DNA of 64,000 bases from Photobacterium arenosum (GTDB lineage: Bacteria; Pseudomonadota; Gammaproteobacteria; Enterobacterales; Vibrionaceae). A program made the position numbers and the translations under genes. Shown here piece after piece: positions 16,292 through 23,932 of the stretch. The notes under the pieces are model-generated. The model did not search any database, was not told the DNA's origin, and saw only the letters and a list, made by a program, of their open reading frames with translations. The stretch spans positions 62,001-126,000 of the forward strand of contig NZ_JACYTP010000004.1 in assembly GCF_014841115.1 (NCBI RefSeq), in the 5' to 3' direction. The first letter of the stretch is position 1; every line of letters begins with the position of its first letter.

Positions 16292-17308
16292 ATGGATAAA
16301 AAGCACTTGGCAATTGCAGTGGCAGCTGCATTTTATGGATCTCAGGCAGTCGCGGTTGAGTTATACAACGAAGGTGACACCGCGTTCTCCATTGGTGGTC
16401 ATGTTTCTGTGGGTCTTGGCGGTTCTGAAGAGGGCGAAACGGAAGTGAAGCAAGTGTCGCCGCGTATCAACATTAATGTGGCACAAGATATCGGGAACGG
16501 TTTTACCGCCGATGCAAAAGGCGAATGGGCGCTGAACTATCTGGAAGGCGGCGAAGAGACGTTCTCCACCCGTCTGGGTTACATTGGTGTCTCACACAAT
16601 GCTTATGGCCGCGGCGTGGTGGGCACGCAATGGTCACCTTACTATGATGGTGCAGGGATCGCCGATTTGCCTATCGCGTTTGCGAACGACTTCCTGTATG
16701 ACGATCAAGGCCCGCTGGGTACGGCACGTGCCGAGCGTATGATCTCCTACCGCAATAGCCTCAGCTTAAATGATGCCGGCGATCTGTTGTTTGGTCTGGG
16801 CTGGCAGGGGGCAACAACGGGTGAGGAATTGGCAGGTACGGCAGCAGACTATGATGACCGCTTCCAGATTGCACTGAACTACTCGATCATGGGCTTCGGC
16901 CTGAACTATGCCTTCAACACCGGTGATGTTCAGATACCAAATACAACATTTGATGAAACCGCGCTTTCACACATGTTCAGTGCCAATTACGGCACCTATG
17001 GTGACGGCCTGTACGTGGCGGTTGTGTATGCGATGAACGAATACATGAACCGTGGTCTCGAAGAGTCAGTGGCGATTGAAGGCCTGCTGGCCTATGCCCT
17101 GCCAAGCAGCCTGAACCTGAGCGTGAACTACGAATCTGTTGAAGATGACAAGAACAGCAACACCATCTTCAGCCAGATGGCGCTGCAGGCGGAATATAAC
17201 TTCACACCAACTTTCGTCGGCTTCGGTGGTTACCAGTTTGATCTGGGTAACGATATCGATAAGCCGGAAGATGACATGTGGATTATCGGTATGCGTTACT
17301 ACCTGTAA
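16292..17308 (+). CDS. Outer-membrane general porin (OmpU/OmpL-like)
   Basis: A trimeric beta-barrel porin for small solutes. The 338 residues begin with a signal peptide (MDKKHLAIAVAAAFYGSQAVAV) and end with an aromatic residue pattern GMRYYL. In between are alternating amphipathic strands and the loop-3-like region with acidic residues (ADLPIAFANDF, YDDQGPLGTARAERMISYRN), as in vibrio porins. GGAAAG (16280-16285) gives ideal spacing to ATG 16292; the ATG at 16286 abuts it. The gene is monocistronic with its own terminator. Confidence 0.85.
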   Translation: MDKKHLAIAVAAAFYGSQAVAVELYNEGDTAFSIGGHVSVGLGGSEEGETEVKQVSPRININVAQDIGNGFTADAKGEWALNYLEGGEETFSTRLGYIGVSHNAYGRGVVGTQWSPYYDGAGIADLPIAFANDFLYDDQGPLGTARAERMISYRNSLSLNDAGDLLFGLGWQGATTGEELAGTAADYDDRFQIALNYSIMGFGLNYAFNTGDVQIPNTTFDETALSHMFSANYGTYGDGLYVAVVYAMNEYMNRGLEESVAIEGLLAYALPSSLNLSVNYESVEDDKNSNTIFSQMALQAEYNFTPTFVGFGGYQFDLGNDIDKPEDDMWIIGMRYYL

Positions 17309-17334
17309 TCAATACCGAAATACCATTCAATATG

Positions 17335-17366
17335 GCGCTGCGGGGGCAACCTGCAGCGCTTTTTTG
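17335..17366 (+). terminator. Intrinsic terminator of the porin gene
   Basis: GCGCTGC (17335-17341) pairs with GCAGCGC (17353-17359), followed by six or more T residues. Confidence 0.8.
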
Positions 17367-17407
17367 TGATTCAATGTGGCGCTTCGCTGCTAGCTTGTTC
17401 TTCAATA

Positions 17408-17488
17408 CTAAGCCATTTCAAAGTGCTGGCTTAAAACCGCCCGGCCTTTTTCTGCCACTGTGACTTCTCTGTATCCCGGTACGTGTTC
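17408..17488 (-). pseudogene. 3' fragment of a paralogue of the ArsR-like regulator at 18894
   Basis: On the minus strand this 81-base stretch reads VPGYREVTV followed by AEKGRAVLSQHF and a stop. The C-terminus of the intact regulator encoded at 18894-19553 reads VPGYREVTV then TAKGQAAFSQYF. The DNA similarity runs for about 75 bases (compare 17410-17482 with 18908-18981) without gaps that I can see. Upstream of it the frame is stopped, so only the last 26 codons remain. It lies directly beyond the 3' end of the broken ydiK-type gene. Confidence 0.65.
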
Positions 17489-17509
17489 TCAGCGTGATAT
17501 AGAAATCCT

Positions 17510-18642
17510 TTATGTGTCAGATTTCTCTGAACTTATGGCGCCTTGCTGAGGGGGGATACTGGCTTCTGTTGCTTCCTGCTTCTCTAACTTGATCCAAAAA
17601 ACAAACAGTTCATACCAGATAGCCAGAATGACTGCGCCGAGGAACAGGCCGGTCATGCCGTAATACATCATGCCGCCAATTGCACCTATCAGTATGATGG
17701 GCATAGGTACAGCTACCCCGCGGCCCATCAACATAGGTTTGAGCACGTTGTCAGACAGCGAACCGATACCGACCCAGACGGTAAACAGTGTTGCTGTGGT
17801 GGCGTCCTGGGTCAGGTACATGTAAATGATCACGGGCAGAACGGCTATCAGAGCCGGCAACTGAGCGATACATAAAATGATCAGGAGTAACGTCAGCAGG
17901 CCAGCCGCCGGGACGCCAAAAACAAAGAAGCCGGCACCAATCAGTAGCGCCTGAATGGCTGCCACACCAACAACCCCAAGTAAGACGCTTTTGATCGTTG
18001 CGGCAATCAGTGAAGTCCAATGACTGGCGTTAGTACCTGCTGCGCGCACTGCAATGGTCTTTAACGAGGCGGTAATTTTTTCTGAGTAAGTCATAAAACC
18101 GGCAGCGATAGCCAGCGATAGGATGAATATCAGCATGTCGCCCAACGCACCGCCCAGCACACCAATTAAAGCGGACAGTGCAGACTTGATTTCCGGCAGG
18201 AAGGTTTGAATGGCTTTTTCCAGATTACTGGCGAACATACTCCACAGGTCGAACAGCTTATCGCCGATAACCGGAATGCAATCCTGCTGTCTGGCCCCGG
18301 AAGAGTCACCTGACCCTGTTGCAGCGTCTCCAGTACCTGGATTGATGCGTGGTAGACGGAAACCGAGATCATCACTAACGGCGTCACTAATAGCACAATA
18401 CCCAACAGGGCAACGGTTGTGGCTGCTAATCCGCGGCGATTGCCATACCAGCGCTGGATTCTCAACGTCAGTGGCATCAACGCCACAGCGATAATCGCCC
18501 CCCAGATCACAGGAATGATAAATGGCCTGATGATGTCGTACGTGAAGATCAGCAGTACCAGCAGCAAGCCGATACGGATCGCGGACTCCACCATATTGCT
18601 GATGAAAACTTTGCTTTGATGCGGTTCCGGTTGTTTATCCAT
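17510..18642 (-). pseudogene. ydiK: AI-2E family transporter (YdiK/PerM-like), broken by a frameshift
   Basis: Two overlapping minus-strand frames make up one typical AI-2E transporter of about 377 residues. The first (ATG 18642, MDKQPEPHQ) covers the N-terminal membrane segments up to QGQVTLPGP. The second, in another frame, resumes with IPVIGDKLFDLW and continues to the normal C-terminus, including FGVPAAGLLTLL, SDNVLKPMLMG and IGGMMYYGMTGLFLGAV. Between the LP and IPVIG codons lie 20 bases (18278-18297), one short of seven codons, so a single-base deletion there is the simplest explanation. The product would be truncated near residue 158 or rescued only by frameshifting. A sequencing error is possible. 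The family exports small molecules; YdiK's substrate is unknown. Confidence 0.85.
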
Positions 18643-18893
18643 GTTGCTTCCTGATGTTCAATGTGAGTACTGATAGGGCTGGAAACTATGTTGCCTACAG
18701 TGGCCGTATTGTTTCATGCTCACGGCTGTGTTATCAGAAACCGATATCAGCACATATCAAATGCAGGCTCAGGCAGATGATAAACGTCAGTACTGGAAAC
18801 GGTATTAGTTCAGACTAGATCTGATACTTTAATTTGAAAAGAAGAGAGAATTTTAAAAGAAGAAAGTTGGAGACTGCACGGTAATCTGCGTGT

Positions 18894-19553
18894 TTAGTTT
18901 AGAACGTTAGCCAAGCCAAAATACTGGCTGAAAGCCGCCTGGCCTTTTGCTGTCACTGTGACTTCCCTGTATCCCGGCACTTTTTCTATCCATCCTTGCT
19001 GCTCAAAGCACTGAAAAAGTGCCGCCCCGGCATGGCCGCCAAGGTGAAATTTTCGCTCACTCCAGTCTAAACATGCACAGCACTTTTTACGTTTGGTCTT
19101 TGCATCGAGCATGACACCTAATTGACTGAACTGCGCCTTACCTAAGGGAGTTAACGCATTGCCGTCGCTGGTAATCCATGCATTCGCGAAAAGGTAATCG
19201 TAAATACCGACGGCGATTTCGCCTGCCAGATGGTCGTAGCAGGTTCGTGCCCGTTGTAATTCGGCCGGCACCCGTGTTTTTGGTGGCTGCATCGCGCCAA
19301 ACGAAACCCCCATCATATTTTCAAGCAAGGCGGCAATACTGGCACTGTAGAGGCGAAAATAACGGTGACGTCCTTGTGATAAACAAGTGACGAGATTGGC
19401 TTTCAGCAATCGGGACAGATGCGCACTGGTGGTTGACGGTGCGATATCAGACACAGCGCTTAATTCAGTGGCTGTCCAGGCGCGGCCATCCATGAGCGCA
19501 CAAAGAATTTTCATGCGTGACGCATCAGACATAGCAGCCGCAAGGGCTGCCAT
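18894..19553 (-). CDS. ArsR-like winged-helix transcriptional regulator with a C-terminal extension
   Basis: About 219 residues. The N-terminal HTH is clear (AALAAAMSDASRMKILCALMDG, then WTATELSAVSDIAPSTTSAHLSRLLKA and a wing with QGRHRYFRL). The C-terminal 120 residues contain Cys-rich RKKCCACLDWSERKFHLGGHAGAAL, a region common in this ArsR subgroup. I chose ATG 19553 because AGGAG lies 6 bases ahead; a GTG at 19610, two bases after the ACT gene stop, would add 19 residues. It is the last gene of an ABM-ACT-regulator unit. A fragment of a second copy lies at 17408-17488. Confidence 0.8.
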   Translation of the reverse strand: MAALAAAMSDASRMKILCALMDGRAWTATELSAVSDIAPSTTSAHLSRLLKANLVTCLSQGRHRYFRLYSASIAALLENMMGVSFGAMQPPKTRVPAELQRARTCYDHLAGEIAVGIYDYLFANAWITSDGNALTPLGKAQFSQLGVMLDAKTKRKKCCACLDWSERKFHLGGHAGAALFQCFEQQGWIEKVPGYREVTVTAKGQAAFSQYFGLANVLN

Positions 19554-19612
19554 GGATAACTCCTGCTGAAATTCTTCCTGTTCCTGCGGGACTTGTGGGT
19601 GAGGCTTCACAA

Positions 19613-19996
19613 TCAGACCATCCAGTGACGGGTTACTGTTTCTGCAACCTTATAGTCATCAGTGATGAGGATCAAACGGTTTGCATGGTCGCTGTATTGG
19701 GTGATGATGTTGACGCCACTATCAGCCAGCACTCTGGCAATGGCCCCTAATTCGCCCGGCTGTTCCTGCCTGAGTTTCCGAATCAGCGGCCTGCAGATAT
19801 TGATGACCTCAAAACCCTGTTCGATGAGTACCGCTCTGGCTTTTTCGCCATCTTCCACCAAAAAGTGAGCGTGACTATGCTGGTTGACGGAAAAGACGCC
19901 GCCACCTTCTAAGCCAATGTGATTCGCTCCGAGTGTTTCGCCTAACCGCGCAAGCTCTCCCGGTATATTCTTCAAAACGACATGAATGTCATACAT
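19613..19996 (-). CDS. Small protein with two ACT domains
   Basis: 127 residues made of two ACT-like halves: MYDIHVVLKNIPGELARLGE (residues 1-20) and QEQPGELGAIARVLADSGVNI (about 81-101), each with the PGEL motif at the ligand-binding turn. No catalytic domain is present, so it is probably an amino-acid-sensing or regulatory protein. AAGGAAG precedes ATG 19996, which is preferred over longer frames that run back into the upstream gene. It is 17 bases downstream of the monooxygenase-like gene and directly upstream of the regulator. Confidence 0.75.
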   Translation of the reverse strand: MYDIHVVLKNIPGELARLGETLGANHIGLEGGGVFSVNQHSHAHFLVEDGEKARAVLIEQGFEVINICRPLIRKLRQEQPGELGAIARVLADSGVNIITQYSDHANRLILITDDYKVAETVTRHWMV

Positions 19997-20013
19997 AGCG
20001 ATGGCTTCCTTGC

Positions 20014-20319
20014 TTACTGGGATGATGAGTATTCTCTGATCAGGCTGAGCACCTGAATGCGATAAAAAGAGAAAATGGACTCCTTTCCTTCCTGCTGAGA
20101 TGACCGGTGCAGCATGTTGTGCTTCCATTGCAAAATGGCCTCCTCGTTCTCCCACCATGACAGCGAGAGAAATTTTTCTGGATGGGCCAGGCTTTGAAAG
20201 CGCTCAACAGAAATAAACCCCTCAGCATGGCTCAGCAGCGGCTTTAACTGTTCAGCCAGCTCGAAGTACCGAGCCTGCTTTTCAGGCACGGCTGTCGCTT
20301 CAAAAAGAACCGCGATCAT
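20014..20319 (-). CDS. Antibiotic-biosynthesis-monooxygenase (ABM) domain protein
   Basis: 101 residues of the dimeric alpha-beta barrel type: MIAVLFEATAVPEKQARYFE, then GFISVERFQSLAHPEKFLSLSWWENEEAILQWK, which is the usual ABM core. Members act as quinol monooxygenases, heme-degrading enzymes or stress proteins; the substrate is not evident. AAGGA lies 7 bases before ATG 20319. It is the first gene of the apparent three-gene unit with the ACT protein and the ArsR-like regulator. Confidence 0.8.
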   Translation of the reverse strand: MIAVLFEATAVPEKQARYFELAEQLKPLLSHAEGFISVERFQSLAHPEKFLSLSWWENEEAILQWKHNMLHRSSQQEGKESIFSFYRIQVLSLIREYSSSQ

Positions 20320-20699
20320 TGTTTTATCCTTCTGAATGTCAGTGTGTCGGGCTCAATATAGCGTGGTGAAAAAAGGATACTTCGGTGATGGGCGAAATGT
20401 GGGGTTTATTGGGTGGTGTGATGAGGGACTCACAATCTCCGTACTCTAATTATGTGTGCAAGTAATTAGGGGAGGTACACTCACATTTCAGATCATCCCA
20501 TGCTTGTTGGGTTTCTGCTTAATCGGGAAAAGGCTCGGTGAGTATGGCTTGGACTTGTTCTTTCAGGGTTGTGGTGATTGGTAGTGAGGATAGGTTTTCT
20601 AAAGGTGTAACTTTGATTATATTAAACTCCATGATTATCAGTATCATAGTGTTAATATGTGTTTAATTTTATACATGACTCAGGAGTGCGAGAGCTACT
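20320..20699. other. Gene-poor AT-rich stretch upstream of the AT-rich hypothetical gene
   Basis: About 380 bases without a strong gene. It holds an inverted repeat CTAATTA (20446-20452) / TAATTAG (20463-20469) and a 37-codon minus-strand ORF at 20519-20632. That ORF (MEFNIIKVTPLENL at its start) reads on past its TAA into AETQQAWDDLK in the same frame, so it may be a small gene remnant. It has no convincing ribosome-binding site. Confidence 0.35.
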
Positions 20700-21383
20700 A
20701 TGGATATGGCGGAGTTTTTCAGACAATACTTAGCTGAGTTGTCGGGACAGTTAAAAGTATCAAACTTGTATCTTACAATCTTTGCTGCTCTGCTAGGCGC
20801 TGTGGCTGGTGTACTTCTTACAGTCTTAGTATCTATTTTCTCCGGGTTCTTAAGGAAGTTGAGCTATAACAAGTCGACTAGAATACAGTTACATCAGCTA
20901 GCTGAGTCTAATATTATGCGGTGCCAAGTTAATATAGGTATTCTTCAGAATGAAATTGCCGGTTTATCTTCCCAAGGAAAATTCACTTTAAATGGCCTAG
21001 CTTTGCTTCAAGACTATGAACATACGTTACTTTATGCACCTGCCAATTTTAGACCGACAGAACTCTTTTTAATCCGCATGCAAATTACAGCCTTGAACTC
21101 TCATCATGCACAACTAACTGCAATATTAGAACAAAGAGCTAGACTCGATATAGAAATTAGAAAAGCGCCGTCAGGTCAACAAGAGATGGAGTTAACAGGA
21201 TTAAGGCTTGAATATGATCGACACCTTAATAAGAGATTCTCGGATATACGGGAGTTCTCAGAAGCACTGAGAGACTATCTTGAGCTTGGAAGCTTCAAGA
21301 GATTTGTCATTAACTTTATCCCTTTAAAAGTAGTTCAAAATAAATCAATGGAAGCAGTTACAGAACCATTCACCAACAATTGA
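20700..21383 (+). CDS. Hypothetical membrane-anchored, mostly helical protein (AT-rich gene)
   Basis: 227 residues with one strong hydrophobic segment at about 24-50 (LTIFAALLGAVAGVLLTVLVSIFSGF). Charged helical sequence follows, with heptad-like Leu spacing, and is probably cytoplasmic. I recognise no family. The codon use is visibly AT-richer than in neighbouring genes (many AAT, TTA, ATA codons), which suggests acquisition from elsewhere. It lies 344 bases from the 3' end of tRNA-Ile2, a frequent kind of integration site, but no integrase or direct repeat was seen. Confidence 0.6.
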   Translation: MDMAEFFRQYLAELSGQLKVSNLYLTIFAALLGAVAGVLLTVLVSIFSGFLRKLSYNKSTRIQLHQLAESNIMRCQVNIGILQNEIAGLSSQGKFTLNGLALLQDYEHTLLYAPANFRPTELFLIRMQITALNSHHAQLTAILEQRARLDIEIRKAPSGQQEMELTGLRLEYDRHLNKRFSDIREFSEALRDYLELGSFKRFVINFIPLKVVQNKSMEAVTEPFTNN

Positions 21384-21684
21384 CACCAACACACCACATT
21401 AAAATCCTAGATCGCTGGGTCGGTCACACCAGACTGGCCCCGTCACTACCACCCAGCCCTTACTCTGCCTGAATTACTGCATGGTTTGTTGAGTTTCCGT
21501 AATTGTCGCGACGGCGGCGGCGGTCCAGTCAGAGTCTTGTCTTTGGCTGCGATTTTAGGCGGTTTGCCGTCGTCATCGACGAACAAATTACATCAGAATT
21601 TTCGGTAATTTCATCACTATTAACTCAGCATAATAGAAGTGGACAGTTTGAAGGCATGACGGACCGGATATAGACCGGCCAAAA
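21384..21684. other. Intergenic stretch between the hypothetical gene and tRNA-Ile2
   Basis: About 300 bases. A minus-strand frame at 21446-21592 reads FVDDDGKPPKIAAKDKTL then TGPPPPSRQLRKLNKP, which looks protein-like but has no start codon or ribosome-binding site and is closed by stops on both sides. It may be a gene fragment. Nothing else is supported. Confidence 0.3.
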
Positions 21685-21718
21685 CGAAAAAAGGCTCATG
21701 GATTTCTCCATAAGCCTT
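21685..21718 (-). terminator. Intrinsic terminator of the tRNA-Ile2 transcript
   Basis: On the minus strand AAGGCTTATGGA, GAAA loop, TCCATGAGCCTT and then six T. The stem has one G-U pair. It lies 9 bases after the tRNA 3' end. Confidence 0.8.
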
Positions 21719-21726
21719 CTGGAATC

Positions 21727-21802
21727 TGGTGGCCCCTCCCAGACTTGAACTGGGGACCAAGCGATTATGAGTCGCCTGCTCTAACCACTGAGCTAAGGGG
21801 CC
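21727..21802 (-). tRNA. ileX: tRNA-Ile2 (anticodon CAU, lysidine-modified)
   Basis: A 76-base cloverleaf with encoded CCA: acceptor GGCCCCT/AGGGGCC, D-arm AGCTCAGTGGTTAGAGC, anticodon loop CTCATAA, and T-loop GTTCAAGTC. The CAU anticodon could mean Met, but the body matches the minor tRNA-Ile that reads AUA after lysidine modification of C34 by TilS. The same tRNA gene (ileX) lies in the same neighbourhood near rpoD in E. coli, as I recall. Confidence 0.9.
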
Positions 21803-21815
21803 AAATGTGCCACCG

Positions 21816-21844
21816 ATTATATGGGATGGGTGGGGCATTGTCTA
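21816..21844 (-). promoter_or_regulatory. Sigma70 promoter of tRNA-Ile2
   Basis: Minus-strand -35 TAGACA (21839-21844) and -10 TATAAT (21816-21821) with a 17-base spacer, ending about 14 bases before the tRNA 5' end. Confidence 0.7.
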
Positions 21845-21944
21845 CCTGCTATGGGGCAAGTTTTGTTTGTTTCTTAGGCAGTTAAATGCAGGCAAGCCCT
21901 TGCGTGGCAAGGGGTGTGAGCGAGGTCGCATGTGCGGCGGGCAA

Positions 21945-21972
21945 AGAAAAAGCGGGCTGTTTAGCCCGCTTT
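21945..21972 (-). terminator. Intrinsic terminator of rpoD
   Basis: On the minus strand AGCGGGCT (complement of 21963-21970), loop AAAC, AGCCCGCT (complement of 21951-21958), then TTTTTC. It closes the rpsU-yqeY-dnaG-rpoD run. Confidence 0.85.
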
Positions 21973-21998
21973 GTGATGTGGTGTTTCTGGTGAGTGGC

Positions 21999-23840
21999 TT
22001 ACTCGTCCAGGAAGCTGCGCAGCACGTCGGAACGGCTTGGGTGGCGCAGTTTACGCAGGGCTTTGGCTTCGATCTGACGGATACGCTCACGGGTAACGTC
22101 AAACTGTTTGCCCACTTCTTCCAGTGTATGGTCTGTGTTCATGTCGATACCAAAACGCATACGCAGTACTTTGGCTTCACGTGGGGTCAGGCCAGCCAGT
22201 ACTTCGTTGGTGGCCGCACGCAGGTTAGTTGCCGTGGCAGAATCCATTGGCAGCTGCAGCGTGGTATCTTCAATGAAATCACCCAGATGTGAATCTTCAT
22301 CATCACCGATTGGGGTTTCCATCGAGATTGGCTCTTTGGCAATCTTCAGCACTTTGCGGATTTTGTCTTCCGGCATTTGCATGCGTTCAGCCAGTTCTTC
22401 CGGCAGTGGTTCACGGCCCATCTCCTGAAGCATCTGGCGAGAGATACGGTTCAGTTTGTTGATGGTTTCGATCATGTGAACAGGGATACGAATCGTACGT
22501 GCCTGATCTGCGATTGAACGTGTGATTGCCTGACGGATCCACCAAGTGGCGTAAGTCGAGAACTTGTAACCGCGACGGTATTCAAATTTATCAACCGCTT
22601 TCATCAGACCAATGTTACCTTCCTGGATCAGATCCAGGAATTGCAGGCCACGGTTGGTGTATTTCTTGGCGATAGAAATAACCAGACGCAGGTTGGCCTC
22701 AACCATTTCTTTCTTGGCGCGGCGTGCTTTGGCTTCACCGATAGACATACGGCGGCTGATGTCTTTGATACGCTCAATCGACAGGCCGGTTTCATCTTCC
22801 AGTATGCGCAGCTTCAGCGAGGCACGACGCAGGTCTTCTTCGTAGTTTTTCAGGCGCTCGGCATACGGTTTGCCTGAGTTCAGTGCTTCGTCGATCCACG
22901 CAGAAGAAGATTCATTACCGCTGAACAGCTGTACGAAGGTCTTCTTCGGCATTTTGCTGTTGTCGACACACATACGCATGATCAGGCGCTCATTGGTACG
23001 CACCTTATCCATGGAATCACGCAGTGAGCTGACCAGACGGTCAAACTGTTTCGGGATCAGACGGAACTGCTTGAAAATTTCAGACAGCTCGGCAATAGCG
23101 ACTTCAGTATCCGGGTGATGACGGCCATTGGTATCGATGGCTTTGGCCATATTTTCGTAAGAGATACGCAGTTCTTTGAACTTCTCGCGTGCCACTTCCG
23201 GATCGATGCTGCCGTCGTCTTCTTCTTCTGAATCGTCGTCATCGTCTTCAAGATCTTTGTCTTCATCTTCAAGATCAGTTTCACTTAACTCGGAACCGAT
23301 GTGCGTGGCTGTCGGAGCGGCCGTCTCTTCTTCGTTAGGATCCACGAAGCCTGAAATGATATCAGTCAGACGCAGCTCTTCTGCTTCAACCTTGTCAAAC
23401 TGCTCAAGCAGATGCGAGATTGCTGACGGGTACTCAGCAACAGAACACTGAACCTGATTGATACCATCTTCGATGCGTTTAGCGATGTCGATTTCGCCTT
23501 CGCGGGTCAACAGCTCAACTGTACCCATTTCGCGCATGTACATACGAACCGGGTCAGTGGTACGGCCGATTTCGCTTTCTACGCTCGATAATGCCTGAGC
23601 CGCCGCTTCAATGGCGTCTTCATCGGCGTTATCTTCAGTCATCATGAGTTCATCGGCATCAGGGGCGGTTTCCACCACCTTAATACCCATGTCGTTGATC
23701 ATCTGAATAATGTCTTCAACCTGATCAGAGTCAACAATGTCTTCTGGCAGGTGGTCATTAACTTCGGCATAGGTCAGATAACCTTGCTCTTTGCCTTTGG
23801 CAACAAGCAACTTTAGCTGTGACTGCGGATTTTGCTCCAT
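21999..23840 (-). CDS. rpoD: RNA polymerase primary sigma factor (sigma-70)
   Basis: Directs RNA polymerase to housekeeping promoters. 613 residues, as in E. coli. In order: region 1.1 at the N-terminus ([20 protein letters not shown]), region 1.2 ([16 protein letters not shown]), the non-conserved region with an acidic run ([20 protein letters not shown]), region 2 ([40 protein letters not shown]), region 3, and region 4 with the HTH ([20 protein letters not shown]). It is the last gene of the macromolecular-synthesis cluster. Confidence 0.99.
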   Translation of the reverse strand: MEQNPQSQLKLLVAKGKEQGYLTYAEVNDHLPEDIVDSDQVEDIIQMINDMGIKVVETAPDADELMMTEDNADEDAIEAAAQALSSVESEIGRTTDPVRMYMREMGTVELLTREGEIDIAKRIEDGINQVQCSVAEYPSAISHLLEQFDKVEAEELRLTDIISGFVDPNEEETAAPTATHIGSELSETDLEDEDKDLEDDDDDSEEEDDGSIDPEVAREKFKELRISYENMAKAIDTNGRHHPDTEVAIAELSEIFKQFRLIPKQFDRLVSSLRDSMDKVRTNERLIMRMCVDNSKMPKKTFVQLFSGNESSSAWIDEALNSGKPYAERLKNYEEDLRRASLKLRILEDETGLSIERIKDISRRMSIGEAKARRAKKEMVEANLRLVISIAKKYTNRGLQFLDLIQEGNIGLMKAVDKFEYRRGYKFSTYATWWIRQAITRSIADQARTIRIPVHMIETINKLNRISRQMLQEMGREPLPEELAERMQMPEDKIRKVLKIAKEPISMETPIGDDEDSHLGDFIEDTTLQLPMDSATATNLRAATNEVLAGLTPREAKVLRMRFGIDMNTDHTLEEVGKQFDVTRERIRQIEAKALRKLRHPSRSDVLRSFLDE

Positions 23841-23932
23841 AGACGATATCCAACTTAGGGTCTGAGTGAGAAAAAAGGATGCAGAAATGCAAACCAGTAA
23901 TTATAACAAATGTCAGAATTGTTGACTACTTT

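Noticed and set aside
18600-21726. A full genomic island with an attachment-site repeat at tRNA-Ile2
   Set aside because: No integrase and no second copy of the tRNA 3' end were found in the window.
21727-21802. Reading the CAU anticodon as tRNA-Met
   Set aside because: The acceptor, D-arm and T-arm match the minor isoleucine tRNA, which also has CAU before lysidine modification.
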